Shown piece after piece: positions 9,465 to 18,136 of a stretch of DNA of 64,000 bases. Source of the stretch: Ramlibacter alkalitolerans (GTDB lineage: Bacteria; Pseudomonadota; Gammaproteobacteria; Burkholderiales; Burkholderiaceae_C); NCBI RefSeq assembly GCF_016722765.1, contig NZ_JAEQND010000005.1, positions 1 to 64,000 of the forward strand, given 5' to 3'. A program made the position numbers and the translations under genes. Under the pieces are notes generated by a model. It worked only from the letters and a program-made list of their open reading frames with translations. It made no database searches and was not told the origin of the DNA. Positions within the stretch are counted from its first letter, which is position 1, and each line of letters opens with the position of its first letter.

Positions 9465-11852
9465 TCACCGGCAGCTGGCAAGAACCTGTTTCAGATCAAG
9501 ATGCCCTTGCATCGTCTTCTCCAGCGCATCTTGTTCGAGCGTTGTCATGCCATCCGCAACAGCCAGCCGCAGGATTTCGTCCGCGGGCGCTCTCTGCTGG
9601 ATCGCCTTCTTCACCGCCGGCGAGTTCATCAGCATCTCATACACGCCCAGCCGTCCCTTGTAGCCGCTGTGGTCGCATTCGGGACAGCCGCCCGGCGCAT
9701 ACAGCGTGACCTGGCCCTGCGCGTTGCCGTAGCGGGAGCGCCAGCGGGCCGCGATCTCCTCCGGCGCCTGGTGCGTCTCGCGGCAGTATTCGTGCGCCAG
9801 CGCATCGATCTCCTCCGCGCTCGCCGGGTGCGGCCGCTTGCACCGGCACAGCTTGCGCACCAGCCGCTGGCCGACCACTCCGAGCAGCGCATCGGAGAAA
9901 TTGAACGCGTCCACCTCCAGGTCCAGCAGGCGCAGCACGCTTTCCACCGCGCTGTTGGTGTGCATGGTGGAGAACACCACGTGTCCCGTCAGCGAGGCGG
10001 TGGTGACGGTGCGTGCGGTCTCGGCGTCGCGCGTCTCGCCCACCATGATCACGTCCGGATCGGCGCGCAGGAAGCTTTTCAGCACCTCGGGGAAGCTCAG
10101 GCCCAGCTTCGCGTTGACCTGCACCTGGCACAGGCCGTCCTGCGTGATCTCCACCGGGTCTTCGACCGTCCAGATCTTGCGGTCCGGCGTGTTGATGTGC
10201 GCCAGCAGCGAGTGCAGCGTGGTGGTCTTGCCCGAGCCGGTGGGGCCGCACACGAGCAGCAGCCCATAGCTGCGGGCCGCCATCTGCTTGAGGTGGTCCA
10301 GGTCGCGCGGCGGAATGGCGAGCTGTTCCAGCGACAGCGCCCGCGGCGCCGCCAAGATGCGCATCACCACGTCTTCGAGTCCGCCCGCGGTGGGGATCGT
10401 CACCACCCGCAGCTCGAGGTGGCGCGGCCCCCAGTTCTCGAACAGGATGCGGCCGTCCTGCGGCCGGCGCCGCTCGGAGATGTCCAGTTCGGCCATGATC
10501 TTCAGGCGCGAGACGAAGGCGGCGCGGAAGTTCGGCGGCACCTCGATGTAGGGCGTGAGCACGCCGTCGATGCGAAAGCGCACCCGGCTCGGCTTGTCGT
10601 CAGCGCGCGATTCGACGTGGACGTCCGAGGCGCCCTGCTCGAAGGCGTCCATGATCATCTTGTTCACCAGCCGCACCAGCGTGTTGTCGGACTCGCTGAC
10701 CGGGTCCTCCTTCGCCGTCTCGGCCGCCAGCCCGGTCTCTTCGCCCAGGCGCTGCAGCAGCTGGCCGACCTTCTCGCTGCTGCCACGCTCGCCATAGAAC
10801 TGCTCGATCGCCACCTGCAGTTCCGGCTTCGTCGCCAGGCAGGGGTCGACCTTCAGGCCGGTGAAGAATTCCAGTTCGTGCAGCGCTTCCCAGGACAGCG
10901 GGTTCTCCAGCGCCACGGTCATGCGCTTTTCCGAGCGGAACAGCGGCATGGCCAGGTGCTTGCGCGCCAGCTCCGGCGTGATCGCCTTCACCGCGTTCGG
11001 ATCGAAGGGAAAGCGCGTGAGGTTCACCGCCGGCACGCCGAGCTGGCTGACCATCACCTGCCGGATCACCTCGCGGCTGACGGCGCCCATCTCCACCAGC
11101 AGCTCGTGCAGCTGGCGGCCCTCGTCCTTCTTCTGCCGCTCCATCGCCGCGTCGCGCTGCTGCGGCGTGATCACGCCTTCCTGCACCAGCACGTCGCCCA
11201 AGTGCTTGCGATCGAGCTTGCGGCGCGCCAGGGCCTCCTCGACGTCGGCGCGCGTCTCGCTGCGGTCGCGGCCGTTGAATTCGCCGACGTTGGCCGCCGG
11301 CGCCGGCTGCAGCTGCACCAACTCCTGCGGCAGCGTGCTCACGTGCTCGCCCACGCGATAGTGCGCCACCGCCTGCGCCGGCACGAACCAGCGCAGCACC
11401 GCGTCGGCGTAGTTCACCACGTACAGGAACAGGCCGGCCTGGCGCGGCAGCACCGCGGCCACCTCCGCCTGCAGCACGGCCCCGTCCTTGAGCCGCACGG
11501 TGCAGGCCCGCTTGACGCGCCTGGGCCGCGTCAGCACCGCGCCGGGGGGTGCGGCCAGCGGCACGGATTCGAGTTCGATCGAGCGTGACAGGAACAGGCT
11601 GCGGAACTCCCGGAACGCCAGCGAGCGCCTGCCGCCGCGCTCGGGCTGGAAGTCCAGTGTGCCACCCTCGAAATCGAGCGCCAGCACGATCCCCAGCAGC
11701 TTCTCGCCGCCGTGCAGGGTGACGAGCGCGCGCTCGCAATCCGGCGCCGCCTGGTTGTCGATGACGCGCATGTGGTGCGGCGCGGGCCAGGCGAGCGCGA
11801 CGGGCTCGGAAGCATCGGCCACTGCGGGCACGACATTGGAATGGGTGGACAT
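9465..11852 (-). CDS. GspE/PilB-type secretion or pilus ATPase with extra N-terminal domain
   Basis: A 795-residue hexameric motor ATPase of the type II secretion/type IV pilus class. Residues 1 to about 195 form a domain I do not recognise (two beta-rich halves). Then comes the GspE N-terminal region (LGDVLVQEGVITPQQRDAA) and the ATPase core with Walker A GPTGSGKTTT near 535 and the Walker B region DPDVIMVGETRD near 600. A zinc-type pair, CRCK near 669 and CPEC near 723, is kept. The start MSTHSN is preferred to one 12 codons earlier. No pilin, secretin or GspF gene adjoins; a lone gspF-like gene lies at 35450. The upstream gene encodes an HD-GYP protein. Confidence 0.85.
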   Translation of the reverse strand: MSTHSNVVPAVADASEPVALAWPAPHHMRVIDNQAAPDCERALVTLHGGEKLLGIVLALDFEGGTLDFQPERGGRRSLAFREFRSLFLSRSIELESVPLAAPPGAVLTRPRRVKRACTVRLKDGAVLQAEVAAVLPRQAGLFLYVVNYADAVLRWFVPAQAVAHYRVGEHVSTLPQELVQLQPAPAANVGEFNGRDRSETRADVEEALARRKLDRKHLGDVLVQEGVITPQQRDAAMERQKKDEGRQLHELLVEMGAVSREVIRQVMVSQLGVPAVNLTRFPFDPNAVKAITPELARKHLAMPLFRSEKRMTVALENPLSWEALHELEFFTGLKVDPCLATKPELQVAIEQFYGERGSSEKVGQLLQRLGEETGLAAETAKEDPVSESDNTLVRLVNKMIMDAFEQGASDVHVESRADDKPSRVRFRIDGVLTPYIEVPPNFRAAFVSRLKIMAELDISERRRPQDGRILFENWGPRHLELRVVTIPTAGGLEDVVMRILAAPRALSLEQLAIPPRDLDHLKQMAARSYGLLLVCGPTGSGKTTTLHSLLAHINTPDRKIWTVEDPVEITQDGLCQVQVNAKLGLSFPEVLKSFLRADPDVIMVGETRDAETARTVTTASLTGHVVFSTMHTNSAVESVLRLLDLEVDAFNFSDALLGVVGQRLVRKLCRCKRPHPASAEEIDALAHEYCRETHQAPEEIAARWRSRYGNAQGQVTLYAPGGCPECDHSGYKGRLGVYEMLMNSPAVKKAIQQRAPADEILRLAVADGMTTLEQDALEKTMQGHLDLKQVLASCR

Positions 11853-11933
11853 CGTTTGGAAAACCTTCTCGATCAGCCTGCGGCCCACCGTCTGGCGCGG
11901 TGCAAGCGCAGTTCCCGAACAACCAGGGAAGAA

Positions 11934-12989
11934 TCAGGCGGGCAGCACGAACCCCTGTTCGCGCAACAGCCGCAGGCAGGCGTCGACGGCCTGCGCATCG
12001 AGCCAGCGGCCGCGCATGCGTTCGATCTCCTGCAGCGCCGCGGCGACACCCAGCGCGGGCCGGTGGGCGCGGTGCGTGCTCAGGCCGTCGACCACGTCGG
12101 CCACGGCGAGGATGCGCGCTTCCAGCAGGATCTCCTCGCCCTGCAGCCCGTGCGGATAGCCGCTGCCGTCCATGCGCTCATGGTGCTGCAGCACCATCTG
12201 GGCGACGGGCCAGGGGAAGTCGATGTCCTTGACGATCTCGTGGCCCGTCAGCGGGTGCTGCCGGATCCAGGCCAGCTCCAGCGCCATCAGCTTGCCGGGC
12301 TTGGTGAGCAGTTCGGCCGGGGTGTGGAGCTTGCCGATGTCGTGGATCGTCGCGCCCAGGCGCAGGCCCTCGATGCGGTGCGGCGCCAATCCCATCTCGC
12401 CGGCGATCGCCACCGCGATGGCGGCCACGCGCTGCTGGTGGCCGGAGGTGTACGGGTCGCGCTTTTCCACGGCGCGCGCCAGCGCTGCGACGGTCTGTTC
12501 CAGGCTGCGCAAGAGCTTCTGGCCGGCCTCGCGCGCGGCCGCCTCGGCGCGGCGGCGGCGCGTGATGTCCACGGCATACACGTGGACGTAGCCGTCCCCG
12601 GGCACGGGTGCCAGCGTCACGTCGTAGCAGCCGCTGCCGACCGCCATCTCCTCGCTGCGCACCATGCCGGACTCGCAGGCTTCGCGGGCCATTTCGGCCC
12701 AGGGCGCCGGCACGCGCCGGCCCTCGTCCGCCCCGCAGGCCGCCAGGAAGGCGGCCGCCGCCGGATTGGCATAGAGCACGCTGCCGCACGGATCGAGCCG
12801 CAGCACGATGTTGGGGCTTCGTTCCGGCGCGCCGGCGAGCATCCGGATCTCCTGCTGCGGGGCCTCTTGCGGCCGCCCTTGCGGCGCCGGATTCGGCTCG
12901 CAGAGGTCGTCCATCGACACCAGCAAGGCCGAACCCGCCGGCCTCGAAGGCTGGCGTTCGGAGGCCGGACCGGGTGCTGCTGCTTGCAT
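11934..12989 (-). CDS. PAS and HD-GYP domain protein (putative c-di-GMP phosphodiesterase)
   Basis: About 351 residues. A PAS-like sensory segment (SPNIVLRLDPCGSVLYANPA) leads into a short linker and an HD-GYP domain. The metal site HDIGK is near residue 216, and HHERMDGSGYPHGL near 270 is the GYP signature. Such enzymes degrade cyclic di-GMP. The start is uncertain: a GTG at 13022 with a weak ribosome site, ATG at 12989 (used here) or ATG at 12914. An FNR-like site at 13023-13036 would put the transcript start at about 12989, which argues for a start at 12989 or later. It heads an operon with a secretion ATPase. Confidence 0.85.
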   Translation of the reverse strand: MQAAAPGPASERQPSRPAGSALLVSMDDLCEPNPAPQGRPQEAPQQEIRMLAGAPERSPNIVLRLDPCGSVLYANPAAAAFLAACGADEGRRVPAPWAEMAREACESGMVRSEEMAVGSGCYDVTLAPVPGDGYVHVYAVDITRRRRAEAAAREAGQKLLRSLEQTVAALARAVEKRDPYTSGHQQRVAAIAVAIAGEMGLAPHRIEGLRLGATIHDIGKLHTPAELLTKPGKLMALELAWIRQHPLTGHEIVKDIDFPWPVAQMVLQHHERMDGSGYPHGLQGEEILLEARILAVADVVDGLSTHRAHRPALGVAAALQEIERMRGRWLDAQAVDACLRLLREQGFVLPA

Positions 12990-13022
12990 CCGTGGATTGC
13001 ACCAGCGCCCGCGCCAGGGCAC

Positions 13023-13036
13023 TTGACCTGCCTCAA
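13023..13036 (-). promoter_or_regulatory. FNR/ANR-like site before the HD-GYP gene
   Basis: TTGACCTGCCTCAA has perfect TTGA and TCAA half-sites six bases apart, as FNR/ANR/DNR proteins need. On the minus strand a -10-like TGCAAT (13001-12996) follows so that the site centre is about 41 bases before the implied start, the class II distance. It could instead serve the plus-strand ligase, but the spacing is poorer there. Confidence 0.45.
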
Positions 13037-13067
13037 GAGGCTCCAGCTTAGGGGCAGCCCCTACTAG

Positions 13068-13086
13068 GACATTCCCTAGGAATGTC
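13068..13086. promoter_or_regulatory. perfect palindrome upstream of the acyl-CoA ligase operon
   Basis: GACATTCC-CTA-GGAATGTC: 8-bp arms, perfectly symmetric around three bases, 70 bases before the ligase ATG and in the divergent promoter region. It looks like an operator for a dimeric repressor, but no regulator gene adjoins and the binding protein is unknown. Confidence 0.45.
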
Positions 13087-13156
13087 GGCGCAAAGACAGA
13101 TAGACGTCAAACCCGTCCCTACATTGCCGCTCTACCTTTCCGGGAAGGACACGGGC

Positions 13157-15091
13157 ATGGAGACAACTTTCCCCCGGCTGCTGCTTGCGCACGCAGCCCA
13201 GCGGCCTGCCGCCGCCGCGATGCGGGAGAAGGAATACGGCATCTGGCAGGCCCTGTCGTGGGCCGGGCTGGCCGCCATGGTGGAGCAACTGGCCTGCGGC
13301 CTGCGGCAGGCCGGCCTGACGCGCGGCGAGCACATGGTGGTGATCGGCGCCAACCGGCCGCGCCTGTACGCCACCATGCTGGCCGCGCAGTCGCTGGGCG
13401 CCATCCCGGTGCCGCTGTACCAGGACGCGGCTGCCGAGGAATGCGTGTTCCCGATCAACAACGCCGAGGTCCGCTTCGCCCTGGCGGAAGACCAGGAGCA
13501 GGTCGACAAGCTGCTGGAGATCCGCGATCGCTGCCCGCAACTGGCCGCGATCTATTACGACGACCCGCGCGGCCTGCGCAAGTACAGCGAGCCGGGGCTG
13601 CTGGGGCTGGAGGCGCTGCTCGAATCCGGACAACGCGCCGCGCAGGCGAACCCCGGGCTGTTCCGCGCCGAGGTCGAACAGGGGCAGCCGGACGACGTGG
13701 CCGCCATGTTCTTCACCTCCGGCACCACCGGCACACCCAAGGGCGTGGTGCACACCCACCGCACCCTGCTCGATCGCGCCCAGGCCGGCCAGGAGTTCGA
13801 CCGCCTGACCGAGCGCGAGGAAGTGCTGGCCTACATGCCGCCGGCGTGGATCGGCCAGAACATCTTCAGCTATGCGCAGTGGCTGGCCTGCGGCTATGTC
13901 GTGAACTGCCCCGAGTCGGGCAGCACGGTCATGATCGACCTGAAGGAGATCGGCCCGACCTACTACTTCGCGCCGCCGCGGATCTTCGAGGCGCTGCTCA
14001 CCAGCGTGATGATCCGCATGGAGGACGCCGGCATCGTCAAGCGCCGGATGTTCCATGCCTTCATGGACCTCGCGCGGCGCGTCGGGCCGGCGCTGCGCGA
14101 TGGCCAGCCGGTCGCCGCGCTCGATCGCGTGAAGTACGCCCTGGGCAACCTGCTGGTGTACGGGCCGCTGCGCAACAACCTGGGCATGTCGCGCGTGCGC
14201 GTGGCCTACACCGCCGGCGAGGCGATCGGCCCGGACCTGTTCACGTTCTACCGCTCCATCGGCGTCAACCTCAAGCAGCTCTATGGCAGCACCGAGACCG
14301 CGGTGTTCGTGTGCATGCAGCCGGACCACCAGGTGCACGCCGACACCGTGGGCGTGCCCTGCCGCGGCGTCGAGATCCGGCTGGCCGACAGCGGCGAGAT
14401 CCTGGTGCGCTCGCCCGGCCTGCTCAAGGAGTACTACAAGAATCCGCAGGCGACGGCCGAAGTGAAGGATGCCGAGGGCTGGTACCACACCGGCGACGCC
14501 GGCTTCCTCGACGGCCAGGGCCACCTGAAGATCATCGACCGCGCCAAGGACGTCGGGCGGCTCGCCGACGGCTCCATGTTCGCGCCCAAGTACATCGAGA
14601 ACAAGCTGAAGTTCTTCCCCCACATCAAGGAAGCCGTCGCGGTGGGCGACGGCCGCGAGCGTGTCTGCGTGATGATCAACATCGACTTCGACGCGGTGGG
14701 CAACTGGGCCGAGCGGCGCAACCTGCCCTACGCGGGCTACACCGACCTGGCGCAGAAGCCCGAGGTGTACGGCCTGATCCAGGACTGCATCGAGAAGGTC
14801 AACGCCGACCTCGCCTCCGACGAGCGGCTCGCCGGCAGCCAGGTCCACCGCTTCCTGGTCCTGCACAAGGAACTCGACGCCGACGACGGCGAGCTCACGC
14901 GCACCAACAAGGTCCGCCGCGGCTTCATCGCGCAGCGCTACGCGGTGCTCGTGGATGCCCTGTACGGCGGCAAGTCCGAGCAGTACATTGAGACGCAGGT
15001 GAAGTTCGAGGACGGGCGCACCGGCAGCGTGAGCGCGACGCTGAAGATCATGGATGCCCGCACCTTCGCGCCGGTGAGGGCGGCGGCGTGA
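13157..15091 (+). CDS. long-chain acyl-CoA synthetase-like AMP-binding protein
   Basis: A 644-residue adenylate-forming enzyme that joins a carboxylic acid to CoA through an acyl-AMP. The P-loop FTSGTTGTPKGVVHTH lies near residue 187, YGSTET near 375, and the hinge region GDAGFLDGQGHLKIIDR near 450. Length and order match the long FACS/AMP-binding group. The ATG at 13157 follows GGAAGGA by seven bases and starts at the family's usual METTFPRLL; an ATG at 13082 would add 25 unlikely residues. It overlaps the next gene (GTGA) and opens an operon with a complete branched-chain-type ABC transporter, so it probably activates what that transporter brings in. Confidence 0.88.
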   Translation: METTFPRLLLAHAAQRPAAAAMREKEYGIWQALSWAGLAAMVEQLACGLRQAGLTRGEHMVVIGANRPRLYATMLAAQSLGAIPVPLYQDAAAEECVFPINNAEVRFALAEDQEQVDKLLEIRDRCPQLAAIYYDDPRGLRKYSEPGLLGLEALLESGQRAAQANPGLFRAEVEQGQPDDVAAMFFTSGTTGTPKGVVHTHRTLLDRAQAGQEFDRLTEREEVLAYMPPAWIGQNIFSYAQWLACGYVVNCPESGSTVMIDLKEIGPTYYFAPPRIFEALLTSVMIRMEDAGIVKRRMFHAFMDLARRVGPALRDGQPVAALDRVKYALGNLLVYGPLRNNLGMSRVRVAYTAGEAIGPDLFTFYRSIGVNLKQLYGSTETAVFVCMQPDHQVHADTVGVPCRGVEIRLADSGEILVRSPGLLKEYYKNPQATAEVKDAEGWYHTGDAGFLDGQGHLKIIDRAKDVGRLADGSMFAPKYIENKLKFFPHIKEAVAVGDGRERVCVMINIDFDAVGNWAERRNLPYAGYTDLAQKPEVYGLIQDCIEKVNADLASDERLAGSQVHRFLVLHKELDADDGELTRTNKVRRGFIAQRYAVLVDALYGGKSEQYIETQVKFEDGRTGSVSATLKIMDARTFAPVRAAA

Positions 15092-15993
15092 AGATCATGG
15101 CAGAACTCGCTCCCTCCCTCGATACCGCCTTCACCTCGCTGCCGGCCGAGGCCGAGGTCGCCACGCCGGGCCGCGCGGCCGCCGCGCCGGCGCCCGAAGA
15201 TGCGCCCGCCACCGGCCGCCGCATCGGCGAGGTGATCCTCGACGTGCAGAACATCTCGCTGGCCTTCGGCGGCGTGAAGGCGCTCACCGACATATCGTTC
15301 AACGTGCGCGAGCACGAGGTGCGCGCCATCATCGGCCCGAACGGCGCCGGCAAGAGCTCCATGCTCAATTGCATCAACGGCGTCTACCAGCCGCAGGAGG
15401 GCACGATCACCTTCCGCGGCAAGCGCTTCAACCACATGAAGAGCCGGCAGGTGGCGCAGATGGGCATCGCCCGCACCTTCCAGAACCTGGCGCTGTTCAA
15501 GGGCATGAGCGTCCTGGACAACATCATGACCGGCCGCAACCTGCGCATCCGCAGCAACCTGTTCCTGCAGGCGCTGCGCATCGGCCCGGCCGAGCGCGAG
15601 GAGATCCGGCACCGCGAGTACGTCGAGCGGATCATCGACTTCCTGGAGATCCAGGCCTACCGCAAGGTCCCCGTGGGCCAGCTCTCCTACGGGCTGCAGA
15701 AACGCGTCGACCTCGGTCGCGCGCTGGCGATGGAGCCGCAGGTGCTGCTGCTCGACGAGCCGATGGCCGGCATGAACCTGGAGGAAAAGCAGGACATGTG
15801 CCGCTTCATCCTGGACGTGAACGACGAGTTCGGCACCACGGTGGTCCTGATCGAGCACGACATGGGCGTGGTGATGGACATCTCCGACCGCGTCGTCGTG
15901 CTCGATTACGGCAAGAAGATCGGCGACGGCACGCCGGACGAGGTGCGTGCCAACCCGGACGTGATCCGCGCGTATCTCGGCACGTCGCACTAG
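15088..15993 (+). CDS. branched-chain-type ABC transporter ATPase (LivG-like)
   Basis: The 301-residue ATPase has Walker A GPNGAGKS at 83-90, the signature region PVGQLSYGLQKRVDLGRAL in place of the strict LSGGQ, and Walker B VLLLDEPMAGMN. The long C-terminal part and the EHDM motif are those of LivG. The first 45 residues are an Ala/Pro-rich extension that LivG does not usually have. GTG at 15088 overlaps the ligase stop; ATG at 15097 is an alternative start. It powers uptake with the LivH, LivM, binding-protein and LivF genes that follow. Confidence 0.9.
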   Translation: MKIMAELAPSLDTAFTSLPAEAEVATPGRAAAAPAPEDAPATGRRIGEVILDVQNISLAFGGVKALTDISFNVREHEVRAIIGPNGAGKSSMLNCINGVYQPQEGTITFRGKRFNHMKSRQVAQMGIARTFQNLALFKGMSVLDNIMTGRNLRIRSNLFLQALRIGPAEREEIRHREYVERIIDFLEIQAYRKVPVGQLSYGLQKRVDLGRALAMEPQVLLLDEPMAGMNLEEKQDMCRFILDVNDEFGTTVVLIEHDMGVVMDISDRVVVLDYGKKIGDGTPDEVRANPDVIRAYLGTSH

Positions 15994-16001
15994 GAATCCA
16001 G

Positions 16002-16931
16002 ATGGGCTTTTTCCTCGAAACCCTCCTCGGCGGCCTGATGACGGGCATGCTGTATTCGCTGGTGGCGCTCGGCTTCGTGCTGATCTTCAAGGCCTCCGGC
16101 GTGTTCAACTTCGCGCAGGGCGCGATGGTGCTGTTCGCCGCGCTGGCGATGGCGCGCTTCTCGGAATGGCTGCCCAAGTGGTTCGGCTTCGAGAGCCTGG
16201 TGCTGGCCAACGTGCTGGCGTTCATCGTGGCCGGCGTGATCATGTTCGCCGTGGCCTGGCTGATCGAATGGCTGGTGCTGCGCCACCTGGTGAACCAGGA
16301 AGGCGCGACGCTGCTGATGGCCACGCTGGGCATCACCTACTTCCTCGAAGGCCTGGGGCAGACGCTGTTCGGCAACAGCATCTACAAGATCGACGTCGGC
16401 ATGCCCAAGGATCCGGTGATCGCGTTCGAGAACGTGTTCCAGGGCGGCATCCTGATCAACCAGGAGGACCTGATCGCCGCCGCGATCTCCGCCGCGCTGG
16501 TGACGCTGCTGTCGCTGTTCTTCCAGAAGACGTCCACCGGCCGCGCGCTGCGGGCCGTGGCCGACGACCACCAGGCCGCGCAATCGATCGGCATTCCGCT
16601 GGCCCGCATCTGGGTGGTGGTGTGGTGCGTGGCTGGCGTGGTGGCGCTGGTCGCCGGAATGATCTGGGGCAGCAAGCTGGGCGTGCAGTTCTCGCTGGCG
16701 ACGGTGGCCTTGCGCGCGCTGCCGGTGGTGATCCTGGGCGGCCTCACCTCGGTGCCCGGCGCGATCATCGGCGGCCTGATCATCGGCGTGGGCGAGAAGC
16801 TCTCGGAGGTCTACATCGGCCCGCTGGTGGGCGGCGGCATCGAGATCTGGTTCGCCTACGTGCTGGCGCTGGCCTTCCTGCTGGTGCGCCCGCAAGGGCT
16901 GTTCGGCGAAAAGATCATCGACCGGGTATGA
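16002..16931 (+). CDS. branched-chain-type ABC permease (LivH-like)
   Basis: The 309-residue inner-membrane permease has about eight hydrophobic segments and the LivH hallmarks: LGGLMTGMLYSLVALGFVLIFK at the N-terminus (residues 8-29), FNFAQGAMVLF, and the coupling stretch TSTGRALRAVADDHQAA that meets the ATPase. It starts eight bases after the LivG stop behind a weak AGGA. It pairs with LivM downstream to form the channel. The substrate class of such systems in this family ranges from amino acids to aromatic acids and urea. Confidence 0.92.
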   Translation: MGFFLETLLGGLMTGMLYSLVALGFVLIFKASGVFNFAQGAMVLFAALAMARFSEWLPKWFGFESLVLANVLAFIVAGVIMFAVAWLIEWLVLRHLVNQEGATLLMATLGITYFLEGLGQTLFGNSIYKIDVGMPKDPVIAFENVFQGGILINQEDLIAAAISAALVTLLSLFFQKTSTGRALRAVADDHQAAQSIGIPLARIWVVVWCVAGVVALVAGMIWGSKLGVQFSLATVALRALPVVILGGLTSVPGAIIGGLIIGVGEKLSEVYIGPLVGGGIEIWFAYVLALAFLLVRPQGLFGEKIIDRV

Positions 16932-16932
16932 G

Positions 16933-17018
16933 GTTGGGCGTTCGGCGTTGAGCGTTCAGCGAGAACAGCCAACCCAAGCCCCGCCCAACGCTCAACGCTC
17001 AACGCTCAACGCTCAACG
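16933..17018. repeat. intergenic inverted repeat with CAACGCT tandem array (copy 1)
   Basis: Between two permease genes. The left arm GTTGGGCGTTCGGCGTTGAG (from 16933) can pair with the right side, which is a tandem array of the heptamer CAACGCT repeated four full times plus a partial copy (16986-17018). A second, shorter member of the same family lies at 23827-23895. It fills the whole gap and leaves no ordinary ribosome site before livM apart from the repeat itself. Confidence 0.8.
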
Positions 17019-17024
17019 ACCACC

Positions 17025-18101
17025 ATGCTTTACCGCGAAAACGGCCAGTTCAAGACCAGCTACCGCAGCGACCAGCAGATCTTCCCGATCCTGCAGGACC
17101 GCTGGGCGATCGCGGCGATCGTGCTCGCCGCCTGCGTGCTGGTGCCCATGCTGGCCAGCGACTACATGTTCCGCGCCATCCTGATCCCCTTCCTGATCAT
17201 GGCGCTGGCGGCGCTGGGCGTGAACATCCTGGTGGGCTACTGCGGCCAGATCTCGCTCGGCTCCGGCGCCTTCATGGCGGTCGGCGCCTACGGGGCCTAC
17301 AACTTCTTCGTGCGCGTGCCGGACATGCCGGTGATCCCCGCGATCCTGCTCGGGGGCGTCTGCGCCACGCTGTTCGGGATCGTGTTCGGCCTGCCCAGCC
17401 TGCGCGTCAAGGGCCTGTACCTGGCGGTGGCCACGCTCGCGGCGCAGTTCTTCTCCGACTGGATGTTCCTGCGCATCAAGTGGCTCACCAACGACTCGTC
17501 GTCCGGCTCGGTGTCCGTCAACAACCTGCAGGTGTTCGGCTTCTCGATCGACTCCGGCACCGGCAAGTACCTGTTCTGCCTGGGCTTCCTGGTCGTGATG
17601 GCGCTGCTGGCGAAGAACCTGGTGCGCAGCGCGATCGGCCGCGAGTGGATGGCGATCCGCGACATGGACGTCGCCGCCGCGGTGATCGGCATCCGCCCGA
17701 TGTACGCCAAGCTGAGCGCCTTCGCAGTGAGCTCCTTCATCGTCGGCGTGGCCGGCGCCCTGTGGGCCTTCGTGTACCTGGGGGCTTGGGAGCCCGCGGC
17801 CTTCTCGGTGGAGCTCTCGTTCCGCCTGCTGTTCATGGTGATCATCGGCGGGCTCGGCTCCATCATGGGCGCCTTCTTCGGCGCCGCCTTCATCGTGGTG
17901 CTGCCGATCTTCCTGAACCAGTTCCTGCCCGCCTTCGCCGGCGCACTGGGCGTGACCATCTCCACCGCCGGCCTGTCGCACGCCGAGACCATGATCTTCG
18001 GCGCACTGATCGTCTGGTTCCTGGTGGTCGAGCCGCACGGGCTCGCCCGCCTCTGGTCCACCGGCAAGCAGAAGCTGCGCCTGTGGCCCTTCCCGCATTG
18101 A
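17025..18101 (+). CDS. branched-chain-type ABC permease (LivM-like)
   Basis: A 358-residue membrane protein with eight to ten hydrophobic segments. NILVGYCGQISLGSGAFMAVG (residues 65-85) is the LivM signature and RSAIGREWMAIRDMDVAAAVIG (residues 204-225) is the ATPase-coupling loop. The first 30 residues are hydrophilic. It is the partner of the LivH-like permease, from which it is separated by an unusual tandem-repeat element instead of a normal operon gap. Confidence 0.92.
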   Translation: MLYRENGQFKTSYRSDQQIFPILQDRWAIAAIVLAACVLVPMLASDYMFRAILIPFLIMALAALGVNILVGYCGQISLGSGAFMAVGAYGAYNFFVRVPDMPVIPAILLGGVCATLFGIVFGLPSLRVKGLYLAVATLAAQFFSDWMFLRIKWLTNDSSSGSVSVNNLQVFGFSIDSGTGKYLFCLGFLVVMALLAKNLVRSAIGREWMAIRDMDVAAAVIGIRPMYAKLSAFAVSSFIVGVAGALWAFVYLGAWEPAAFSVELSFRLLFMVIIGGLGSIMGAFFGAAFIVVLPIFLNQFLPAFAGALGVTISTAGLSHAETMIFGALIVWFLVVEPHGLARLWSTGKQKLRLWPFPH

Positions 18102-18136
18102 GTTCGCGTTCCGCAACACCCAAGAGGAGACATCCC

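Noticed and set aside
13082..13156. Start of the acyl-CoA ligase at the earlier ATG
   Set aside because: It would add 25 residues without homology and lies inside a palindrome; ATG 13157 has a good ribosome site and the family's usual start.
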